From contig JBBRXG010000084.1 of assembly GCA_038248655.1 (NCBI GenBank), positions 1 through 13,533 on the forward strand: DNA of 13,533 nucleotides. The letters run 5' to 3'. Below the pieces are notes generated by a model. The model saw only the letters and a program-made list of their open reading frames with translations, had not been told where the DNA came from and searched no databases. This stretch comes from DATBLE01 sp038248655. GTDB taxonomy: Bacteria > Actinomycetota > Thermoleophilia > Gaiellales > Gaiellaceae. Below are positions 7,299-12,462 of the stretch, piece by piece. Both the position numbers and the translations under genes were made by a program. How positions within the stretch are numbered: position 1 is the stretch's first letter; every line of letters begins with the position of its first letter.

Positions 7299-8776
7299 GC
7301 AGCGGACCCGGGCTCCTCTGCGGTCGCGACGGCGGAGGGGTCGGCCTCGGGGATCGATCCCAGGGGTCTGTCCCTGCTCTCGGCCTCGAGCTCGGCGACG
7401 ACCTCGTCGGTCGCCGCTCCGTCCCCGCCCTCGACACCTTCCTCGCCGTCTTCGCCCTCGTCCTCGGCGCTTCCCATCTGGACGATCTGGTCGCCCAGAT
7501 CCTCGCCTGCCGCCTCGCGCTTCGCGAGCTCCTGGTGCGCCGACACGCCGCAGAAGCGCGAGCCGGGCAGGGCGGCGTTCGGGCACCGCTTGCCGGTCGA
7601 GAGGATCGCGACGCAGCGGCCGGTGAAGTCGTCGCCGTCGGCACCGGCGAAGGCCGCCTCGGCCTCGGCCTGTGCGAACTCGGTATCGGACTGGATGTCG
7701 ACCTTCCACCCGGTCAGGCGCGCGGCCAGGCGGGCGTTCAGCCCCTCCTTGCCGATCGCGAGCGCGAGCTGGTCGTCGGGTACGACGACCGTGGCTTCCT
7801 TGGTCTCGTCGTCGATGTAGACCTCGCGGACGCGGGCGGGCGAGAGTGCCTTGGCGACGAATCGCGCGGGCTCGTTGTTCCACGGGATGATGTCGATCTT
7901 CTCGCCGCGGAGCTCGGAGACGACCATCCGCACGCGCGAGCCACGGGGCCCGACGCACGCGCCGACCGGGTCGACACCCTGCGCGTGCGACTCGACGGCG
8001 ATCTTCGAGCGGTAGCCGGGCTCGCGGGCGACGCCCTTGATGTCGACGAGACCGTCCGCGATCTCCGGCACCTCGAGCTCGAACAGCGTGCGGATCAGCT
8101 CCGGGTCGCGGCGAGAGAGAATCACCTGCGGGCCTTTCGTTCCCGAACGAACCTCCGTGATCACCGCCTTGATGCGGGATCCCTGCTCGTAGCGCTCGCC
8201 GTCGACCTGCTCGGAACGGGGCAGGAGGGCCTCGACCTTGCCGAGGTCGACGAGGACGTTGTTGCGGTCGCCGGCCTGCTGGACGATGCCCGTGACCACC
8301 TCTCCGACGCGGTCGATGTACTCCTCGTACATCATCTCGCGCTCGGCTTCTCGGATCCGTTGCAGGATCACCTGCTTCGCCGTCTGCGCGGCGATGCGGC
8401 CGAAGTTCTCGGGGGTGACGTCGGCGCGGCGGACGAGCGCCGGGTCGACGTCCGACCAATCGATCTGGAGGTCAGCGTCGGAGACGAGCACGTGGGAGTG
8501 CTCGCCGGTTTCCTGCTCCTGCTGCTCGAGCTCGGTGATCGCTCGCTCGCGCGCCTCCTCGATCAGCCGCTCCTCGATGTCCGCGGGCAGCTCGATCGAG
8601 AAGACCCGGAAGTCGCCGGAGTCGGGATCGAGCTCGACGGTGGCGTGCCGCGAGGCGTCCGGGGTCTTCTTGTACGCGGCGAGGAGCGCATCCTCGAGCG
8701 CATGGATGAGCGTGTCCTCCTCGATCCCCTTCTCGCGCTCGATCGTCCGCACCGCTTCGATGATCTCTCTGCTCAT
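7295..8776 (-). CDS. nusA: transcription termination/antitermination protein NusA with C-terminal zinc-finger-like extension
   Basis: NusA binds RNA polymerase and nascent RNA and modulates pausing, termination and antitermination. The 493-residue protein has the N-terminal RNAP-binding domain (about 1-130, with EREKGIEEDTLIHALEDALLAAYKK), an S1 domain (about 155-225), KH1 with GPRGSRVRMVVSELRGEKIDIIPW (276-299) and KH2 with IGKEGLNARLA (341-351). After KH2 comes an extra module, GRCVAILSTGKRC...SRFCGVSAH, giving C388, C398, C409 and H414, followed by a tail rich in Asp, Glu, Gly and Ala (about 420-493). ATG at 8776 is chosen over the upstream ATG at 8854: it gives the canonical MSREIIEAVR start and lies one base after the rimP stop. 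It overlaps ylxR by four bases. Confidence 0.96.
   Translation of the reverse strand: MSREIIEAVRTIEREKGIEEDTLIHALEDALLAAYKKTPDASRHATVELDPDSGDFRVFSIELPADIEERLIEEARERAITELEQQEQETGEHSHVLVSDADLQIDWSDVDPALVRRADVTPENFGRIAAQTAKQVILQRIREAEREMMYEEYIDRVGEVVTGIVQQAGDRNNVLVDLGKVEALLPRSEQVDGERYEQGSRIKAVITEVRSGTKGPQVILSRRDPELIRTLFELEVPEIADGLVDIKGVAREPGYRSKIAVESHAQGVDPVGACVGPRGSRVRMVVSELRGEKIDIIPWNNEPARFVAKALSPARVREVYIDDETKEATVVVPDDQLALAIGKEGLNARLAARLTGWKVDIQSDTEFAQAEAEAAFAGADGDDFTGRCVAILSTGKRCPNAALPGSRFCGVSAHQELAKREAAGEDLGDQIVQMGSAEDEGEDGEEGVEGGDGAATDEVVAELEAESRDRPLGSIPEADPSAVATAEEPGSAA
7361..7377. repeat. repeat copy 2 inside the nusA 3' tail
   Basis: CAGGG at 7361-7365 and CCCTG at 7372-7376 form a 5-bp hairpin with a 6-base loop. 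On the minus strand it reads GCAGGGACAGACCCCTG; the first 14 bases are identical to the copy at 441-428, and 14 of the first 15 match the copy at 12082-12096. It lies in the variable acidic tail of NusA and encodes the RDRPL segment (about residues 468-472), where an insertion would be tolerated. Confidence 0.55.
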
Positions 8777-8777
8777 G

Positions 8778-9224
8778 TCAGTGCCCTTCGTCGACGAGAT
8801 TGCCCCGCACGATCGCCGCGTACGGGATGGTGGTGCGCTCGCCGTCTCCGACATCGAGCGTGAGCGCCTGGTTGTCCGCGGTGAGCACGATGCCCGTGAA
8901 TCGCTTCCGGCCGCCGAGCTCCCCTTCCGTCCGGACCGCGACCTTCCGGCCGACCGCGCCCAGGAAGTGCGCTCGCGTCCTCAGAGGCCGCTCGAACCCC
9001 GGTGAGGAGACGTCTACCGTGTAGCGATCGAGGTAGCCGCGGAGCAGGTTCGTCACGCGCTCGCAGAGCGCGTGGTCGACACCCTGCGGGTGGTCGATGT
9101 AGACCGTGAACCGCTCGCGCCCCGACAGCTCGACCGCGAGCACGTCGACGCCGGCAAGACCCTCCTCGACGGTCTGCGTCACCTCTCTCGTCAGCTCCCG
9201 CTCCCTCTCGTGGATTGCCGTCAA
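8778..9224 (-). CDS. rimP: ribosome maturation factor RimP
   Basis: RimP binds the free 30S subunit and is needed for its efficient maturation. The 148-residue product has the two expected domains. The N-terminal half is HERERELTREVTQTVEEGLAGVDVLAVELSG, then the hallmark DRYTVDVSSPGFERPLRTRAHF (about 92-113), then a C-terminal Sm-like barrel ending in LTLDVGDGERTTIPYAAIVRGNLV. An in-frame ATG exists at 9362, but the TTG at 9224 is preferred. It has a perfect AGGAGG at 9236-9231 with a 6-base spacer, gives a family-typical length, and the extra upstream residues look like translated leader. It is the first gene of the long operon; nusA begins one base after its stop. Confidence 0.93.
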   Translation of the reverse strand: MTAIHERERELTREVTQTVEEGLAGVDVLAVELSGRERFTVYIDHPQGVDHALCERVTNLLRGYLDRYTVDVSSPGFERPLRTRAHFLGAVGRKVAVRTEGELGGRKRFTGIVLTADNQALTLDVGDGERTTIPYAAIVRGNLVDEGH

Positions 9225-9230
9225 AAGCGT

Positions 9231-9267
9231 CCTCCTACACAAGAAATGGGCGCCGCGCGCCCATTTC
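9231..9267 (-). promoter_or_regulatory. rimP leader hairpin and ribosome binding site
   Basis: GAAATGGGCGC (9243-9253) and GCGCCCATTTC (9257-9267) form a perfect 11-bp inverted repeat with a 3-base loop. On the minus strand it is followed by TTGTGT and then AGGAGG (9236-9231), the Shine-Dalgarno site for the TTG start at 9224. The stem ends six bases before AGGAGG. This could be an attenuator, a protein-binding leader or an mRNA 5' stabiliser for the rimP-nusA-infB operon. The structure is seen directly; the role is inferred. Confidence 0.65.
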
Positions 9268-9281
9268 GCCAAGCCGGTGAA

Positions 9282-9446
9282 ATGTGGTGTGGAAAGTCTA
9301 GCAAGGGCAAGTCGCAGCCGTACGATGCGGTCGAGATCGTCGTCGTTTCGGGAGCGGAGCACGACCTGATGCTTTCGGACGGGACGCTGGCGCGCGAGTA
9401 CGAGCGCAGGCTGGTCGACCGGCTCGTCGCCCGGTCGTCGGGCTGA
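9282..9446 (+). CDS. possible small protein, 54 residues (doubtful)
   Basis: A short plus-strand frame from ATG 9282 to TGA 9446 encodes MWCGKSSKGKSQPYDAVEIV and continues to a charged helix-like C-terminus, LAREYERRLVDRLVARSSG. In its favour, third codon positions are almost all G or C over the last 45 codons, and it fills a 231-base gap between rimP and the MazF-like gene. Against it, there is no recognisable family and only a weak GGTGA just before the ATG. It also overlaps the region that must hold the rimP promoter on the other strand. No membrane segment or signal peptide is seen. It is convergent with the toxin gene, with nine bases between stops. Confidence 0.3.
   Translation: MWCGKSSKGKSQPYDAVEIVVVSGAEHDLMLSDGTLAREYERRLVDRLVARSSG
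9295..9303 (-). promoter_or_regulatory. candidate extended -10 promoter for the rimP-nusA operon
   Basis: The minus strand reads TGC-TAGACT (9303-9295), an extended -10 arrangement (TGN before a TANNNT box). Transcription from here would start near 9288, leaving about 64 bases of leader that includes the perfect hairpin. No good -35 box is visible at 17-18 bases. It is the only plausible -10 seen between the toxin gene and rimP, but the call is weak. Confidence 0.3.
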
Positions 9447-9455
9447 GTCGAGCGA

Positions 9456-9800
9456 TCAGAGCTCGAGGAGAATCCGGAGCCTGGCCTCGACCTCTGCCAA
9501 CGTCCCCGGCAACAGCACGCCCAGCCGGCGCCCGAGACGCTCGGTCGAGATGGAGCGGACATCTTCGGGCTTGAGGAAGCTCGGGCGGCGCAGACCTCCT
9601 TCCGGAGGGTCGATGCCGACGTGGAAGGTCGACCGCTTTCGCCTCGACGTGATCGGAACGATGACCACGAGACCCGAGGGCCCCTCGTTCAAGGAATCTG
9701 CCGAGACAACCAAGCCTGGCCTGCGTCCACCCTGCTCATGCCCGCGAACGGGGTCCAGTTCGACGGTCCATACATCGCCGCGCGCTGGCGGCTGAGTCAT
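9456..9800 (-). CDS. MazF/PemK-family endoribonuclease toxin
   Basis: A 114-residue toxin of the MazF/PemK (CcdB-fold) family, which usually cleaves mRNA at short specific sequences and is neutralised by a partner antitoxin. Motifs: RGDVWTVELDPVRG (7-20), HEQGGRRPGLVVSADSLN (21-38), IVPITS (47-52), and the C-terminal DVRSISTERL (80-89) that helps form the active groove. Arg27 and Thr51 are in the positions expected for catalytic residues. ATG at 9800 is chosen because it starts just before RGDVW and overlaps the antitoxin stop by four bases (ATGA). The longer open frame upstream is a shadow of the antitoxin gene. The toxin-after-antitoxin order is typical. The cleavage site cannot be predicted. 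Confidence 0.92.
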   Translation of the reverse strand: MTQPPARGDVWTVELDPVRGHEQGGRRPGLVVSADSLNEGPSGLVVIVPITSRRKRSTFHVGIDPPEGGLRRPSFLKPEDVRSISTERLGRRLGVLLPGTLAEVEARLRILLEL

Positions 9801-10033
9801 TCGTCGTCCCAGTGCTCGATCGCGGCCCAGGCGGCGCGCTCGTCGAGCTCGCGCTGCCATGATTCGGGATCGCCGCGCAGGTCGGCGTAGTACTCGTTCA
9901 GGTCGCCGAGAAGCTGGATGCGCCAGAGACGATCGACCGCGATCGCGACGAGGTCTGACATCGACTGCTGACGGCCCTCGGCCAGTTCCTGAATCCTCGC
10001 ACGCGTTTCCGCTGACACCCTGATCGTAGCCAT
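9797..10033 (-). CDS. ribbon-helix-helix antitoxin of the MazF-like toxin
   Basis: This 78-residue protein begins with a short strand and helix pattern, MATIRVSAETRARIQELAEG, followed by SMSDLVAIAVDRLWRIQ. That is the layout of a ribbon-helix-helix DNA-binding domain (about residues 1-45). The rest, DLNEYYADLRGDPESWQRELDERAAWA, is acidic and aromatic, suited to binding and blocking the toxin groove. It overlaps the toxin gene by four bases, so the two are co-translated. No clear Shine-Dalgarno sequence precedes the ATG at 10033; the likely -10 box is only 15 bases upstream, so the transcript leader would be very short. Autoregulation through the upstream palindromes is inferred from the family. 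Confidence 0.88.
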   Translation of the reverse strand: MATIRVSAETRARIQELAEGRQQSMSDLVAIAVDRLWRIQLLGDLNEYYADLRGDPESWQRELDERAAWAAIEHWDDE

Positions 10034-10048
10034 CTGCGTAGACGAAAA

Positions 10049-10079
10049 TGTATACAGAAGCGTGTCAGTGCTCGAGCAC
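10049..10079 (-). promoter_or_regulatory. toxin-antitoxin promoter region with two palindromes (probable operator)
   Basis: TGTATACA (10049-10056) is a perfect 8-bp palindrome and contains a minus-strand -10-like box TATACA (10054-10049). GTGCTCGAGCAC (10068-10079) is a perfect 12-bp palindrome covering where the -35 would fall. Their centres are 21 bp apart, two helical turns, so bound ribbon-helix-helix dimers would lie on the same face. This fits autorepression of the operon but is unproven; the two half-site sequences differ from each other. Confidence 0.45.
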
Positions 10080-10126
10080 GATGCGCGATGGAGCGGCGCA
10101 GCGCCCGAGAATTGCGGAGCATCGGA

Positions 10127-10390
10127 TCAGCCGCCGCTGATCGCCGCGATCACGTCGACGCGGGAGCGAGGCTCGAGCGGGGTGTCGAGCGCGGCCCGCT
10201 CCCGGTCGACGTAGACGTGGATGTGCGGCCGGATGGACGGCCCAGGCTCGCACAACCGGTCGCGCAGGCCCGGCCACGACGCGTTGAGCTGCGCGACGAG
10301 GTCGTCCACGGTCGCGGCGTCGAGCTCGACGCGGCGCGGAAGCCCGGGGAAGAGCGGCGGCAGGGTCGAGGGGAGGTAGACCTCGGCCAT
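10127..10390 (-). CDS. MoaD/ThiS-like ubiquitin-fold protein ending in Gly-Gly
   Basis: An 87-residue protein with a beta-grasp profile: EVYLPSTLPPLFPG at the start, TVDDLVAQLNASWPGLRDRLCEPG as the central helix region, IHVYVDRERAALDTPLEPRSRVDVIAAISGG at the end. The terminal SGG and the preceding DVIAAISGG are the mark of sulfur-carrier proteins such as MoaD and ThiS, whose C-terminal glycine becomes adenylated and then thiocarboxylated. It starts two bases after the stop of the beta-propeller gene, so the two form one unit. No MoeB/ThiF E1-like enzyme, JAB peptidase, MoaE or other cofactor gene lies in the window, so a role in molybdopterin synthesis is not supported by context. The fold is fairly sure, the pathway unknown. 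Confidence 0.85.
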   Translation of the reverse strand: MAEVYLPSTLPPLFPGLPRRVELDAATVDDLVAQLNASWPGLRDRLCEPGPSIRPHIHVYVDRERAALDTPLEPRSRVDVIAAISGG

Positions 10391-10392
10391 CG

Positions 10393-11472
10393 CTAGTCGA
10401 GGACCCCGACCTCGACCGAGGAGATCGCTGGCAGGTAGCTGGCGATCTCGCTCCAGCTCTCGCCCTCGTCGGCGCTCGCGAAGACCTGGCCGGTGCTCGT
10501 CCCGAAATACAGCCCCGGCGATTCGTGGGTGTCGATCGCCATCCCCTCGCGCAGGACTCCGACCCAGGCGTCCTGCGTGGGCAGGCCCTGGTCGAGCCGC
10601 TGCCAGCTCGCGCCCGCGTCGCGGGTGCGCCAGACAGACGCGTGCCCATCCGGCATCGTCCGCCCGTGGCCCGGGTCGAGCGGGATCACGTAGAACGTCT
10701 CGCGGTCGTGCGGATGCGTCGCCGCTGCGAAGCCGAACTCGGTCGGCAGCCCCTCGGTGATCTCGACCCACGTCTGGCCGGCGTCGTCGCTTTTGTGCAT
10801 GCCGACGTGGTTCTGCTGGTACATCCGGTCGCCGTCGACGGGCGAGCGGACGAGCTTGTGGACGCAGAACCCGACGTCCTCGTGCTCGCGGGGCCAGTCC
10901 GCGCGCAGCCCCTTGTTGCACGGGGCCCATGACGCGCCGTCGTCCTCGGTCTCGAACAGGCCGACTCCCTGCACGATCGCCCAGAAGCGCGACTGCTCGT
11001 TCGTGTCGAACATGAGCGCGGAGATGCCGAGGTGGCCCGGCGGCTGGTTTCCCGGATCGTCCCAGCCCTCGCTCCCTGGCTGGCCTGCGAGCGTCGACAA
11101 GAGCGACCAGCTGACCCCGCCGTCCTTGCTCTCGAAGATCCCCGGCATCTCGACGCCGACGAGCAGCCGTCCCTCCTGCGCGGCCAGGTTCGAGACCTTC
11201 GACATCTTCTTCACCCCGTCCTCCTCGTAGCCAAGGCCCTCGCTGGAGTGCTCCCACGACTCGCCCAGATCGGGGCTCCTCCACACCGCCGAGCCGTGCC
11301 ACTCGCTCGCCGCCGCCGCGTAGATCGCCCCGCTCGACGGGTCGTGGATGGCGTGATACACCGGCCATCCTTCGCAGAAGGGACCGCGCGCCTCCAAGTC
11401 GCGCCGGGCGTCATCGCTTTCCAGCAGGAAGCACCCCTTGCGGGTACCGACGAGCAGAACCGTCCGTGACAT
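10393..11472 (-). CDS. six-Asp-box (BNR/VPS10/sialidase-like) beta-propeller protein
   Basis: A 359-residue protein with six well-kept Asp boxes (S/T-x-D-x-G-x-S/T-W): SPDLGESW 66-73, SKDGGVSW 115-122, TEDDGASW 175-182, SDDAGQTW 228-235, TRDAGASW 283-290 and SADEGESW 333-340. Spacing is 49-60 residues, as for blades of a beta-propeller. Databases often label such proteins exo-alpha-sialidase or glycosyl hydrolase, but no sialidase FRIP motif or arginine triad is evident, so enzymatic activity is doubtful. There is no signal peptide or membrane segment, pointing to the cytoplasm. ATG at 11472 has a GGAGGT (11484-11479) six bases upstream; a 10-bp palindrome GAGAGCTCTC (11490-11499) lies just before it. 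It is followed two bases later by the MoaD-like gene. The 153-base spacer upstream holds no other gene that I can see. Confidence 0.85.
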   Translation of the reverse strand: MSRTVLLVGTRKGCFLLESDDARRDLEARGPFCEGWPVYHAIHDPSSGAIYAAAASEWHGSAVWRSPDLGESWEHSSEGLGYEEDGVKKMSKVSNLAAQEGRLLVGVEMPGIFESKDGGVSWSLLSTLAGQPGSEGWDDPGNQPPGHLGISALMFDTNEQSRFWAIVQGVGLFETEDDGASWAPCNKGLRADWPREHEDVGFCVHKLVRSPVDGDRMYQQNHVGMHKSDDAGQTWVEITEGLPTEFGFAAATHPHDRETFYVIPLDPGHGRTMPDGHASVWRTRDAGASWQRLDQGLPTQDAWVGVLREGMAIDTHESPGLYFGTSTGQVFASADEGESWSEIASYLPAISSVEVGVLD

Positions 11473-11625
11473 TCGGCTACCTCCGAGTCGAGAGCTCTCC
11501 GTGATCCATGAGACTCCTGTCGGCCGAAGAAGTCATCGGCCGGCTCCGATCGGGTGTCGAGGGCGATCGCGACTCTACGCGTCGAGCCCCAGGACCGTCC
11601 GGAGGGCGAGGTCGACGTTCTCGGC

Positions 11626-12053
11626 CTAGGCATCGATAACGATCGTCACCGGCCCGTCGGCGACGAGCTCGACGGACATGCGGGCGCCGAACACCCCCGT
11701 TGCCACCTCGATGCCGAGCGCCCGCAGGGCGTCGCAGAGCCGCTCGCAGAGGGGCTCCGCCTCCTCCGGGCGGGCGGCCTCCGAGAAGCTCGGTCGGTTG
11801 CCCTTCGCCGTGTCGGCGAGCAACGTGAACTGCGAGACGACGAGCGCCGCTCCGCCCACGTCGAGTAGCGACCGGTCGAACCTTCCCTCGTCGTTCTCGA
11901 AGATCCGCAGCCTGGCGACCTTGCCGGCCAGGAGCACCGCCGCCGCGGCAGTGTCGCCACGGGCGACGCCGAGCAGCACGCATATCCCGCGGGCCCGATC
12001 TCGCCGCCGGGTGTCACACGTGCGCGCGTGACGCGCTGGACGACCGCCACCAT
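11626..12053 (-). pseudogene. dtd: D-aminoacyl-tRNA deacylase, frameshifted near N-terminus
   Basis: Dtd hydrolyses D-amino acids mischarged on tRNA, and glycine from tRNA-Ala. The gene starts at ATG 12053 with GAGGA (12065-12061) seven bases upstream and reads MVAVVQRVTRARVTPGGEIGP in one frame. It then continues in another frame from about 11988 as GICVLLGVARGDTAAAAVLL through ENDEGRFDRSLLDVGG, the catalytic block SQFTLLADTAKGNRPSFSEAA, and the Gly-cisPro motif DGPVTIVIDA at the end. The break lies at 11986-11996; two extra bases, or one missing base, would restore it. Both halves are otherwise well conserved, so the lesion is recent or is a sequence error. Starting instead at GTG 11979 would drop about 25 residues including the first strand and is unlikely to give active enzyme. 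It lies 34 bases after the TPR gene. Confidence 0.82.
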
Positions 12054-12080
12054 GGCGGCATCCTCGCAGCGGGCGGTTCC

Positions 12081-12105
12081 GGCAGGGTCAGACCCCTTCG
12101 GGGTC
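12081..12105. repeat. hairpin with repeat copy 3 at the end of the TPR gene
   Basis: GACCCC (12091-12096) and GGGGTC (12100-12105) pair perfectly across a TTC loop. The adjoining plus-strand sequence GCAGGGTCAGACCCC (12082-12096) is the third copy of the dispersed motif, with one base different from the other two. The hairpin covers the last codons and the TGA stop (12088-12090) of the TPR gene, just before dtd. It may protect the 3' end or attenuate readthrough into dtd; no U-run follows. Confidence 0.5.
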
Positions 12106-12462
12106 AGAGCCTTCGTCGAGGTCCATCACGCGCGCGGCGTACTGCGTGTTCTCGGGGCGGAGGGAGCGCGCGAGCTTGTAGTGGCCGTTCGCCTCGGCCG
12201 GCTTGCCCTGCTTCTCCAGGCACCGGCCGAGCGCGTAGTGCGCGTAGTCGTCGGCCGGCGACAGCTCGAGCATCGCGCGGAACTCCTCGGCTGCCTCGTC
12301 GTAGCGCCCGATGCGGAAGTACGCGATCCCGAGCGACTCGCGGATCGAGGCCTTGTCCGGGGCGCGCCGCTTGGCCTTCTCGAGCGGAACGGTCGCCTGC
12401 GCCGCCATCCCCTTCCTCAGGTGGCGGCGGCCCTGCTGGAAGTAGTCGTAGACGTCGCTCAT
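12088..12462 (-). CDS. small TPR-repeat protein
   Basis: A 124-residue all-helical protein with about three tetratricopeptide units: residues 4-37 (YDYFQQGRRHLRKGMAAQAT), 38-71 (ASIRESLGIAYFRIGRYDEAAEEFRAMLELSP, the most canonical) and 72-105 (DDYAHYALGRCLEKQGKPAEANGHYKLARSLRP). TPRs mediate protein-protein contacts; the partner is unknown. There is no signal peptide or membrane segment. The ATG at 12462 overlaps the stop of the upstream nucleotidyltransferase gene by four bases (ATGA), so the two are likely co-translated and may act together. The C-terminal residues SDPEGV are encoded by the repeat hairpin and look like an add-on to the TPR core. Confidence 0.87.
   Translation of the reverse strand: MSDVYDYFQQGRRHLRKGMAAQATVPLEKAKRRAPDKASIRESLGIAYFRIGRYDEAAEEFRAMLELSPADDYAHYALGRCLEKQGKPAEANGHYKLARSLRPENTQYAARVMDLDEGSDPEGV

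Noticed and set aside
8777..8854. Upstream ATG at 8854 as the nusA start
   Set aside because: It adds 26 residues antisense-like to the rimP end with no family similarity. ATG 8776 gives the canonical NusA N-terminus.
4493..8863. A 1456-codon open frame on the plus strand opposite malQ, infB and nusA
   Set aside because: It is antisense to several firmly identified genes, has Asp/Val/Leu/Arg-rich composition without domains, and is the usual stop-free mirror frame of GC-rich coding DNA.
9225..9362. Upstream ATG at 9362 as the rimP start
   Set aside because: It would translate the hairpin leader. The TTG at 9224 has a perfect AGGAGG at correct spacing and gives the normal RimP length.
10081..10126. 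Terminator after the MoaD-like gene
   Set aside because: GGCGC-A-GCGCC at 10095-10105 has a one-base loop and no T-run, so it is not a credible intrinsic terminator.
10393..11472. Calling the propeller protein a sialidase
   Set aside because: Asp boxes alone do not show sialidase activity. No FRIP motif, arginine triad, or Tyr/Glu nucleophile pair could be recognised, and there is no secretion signal.
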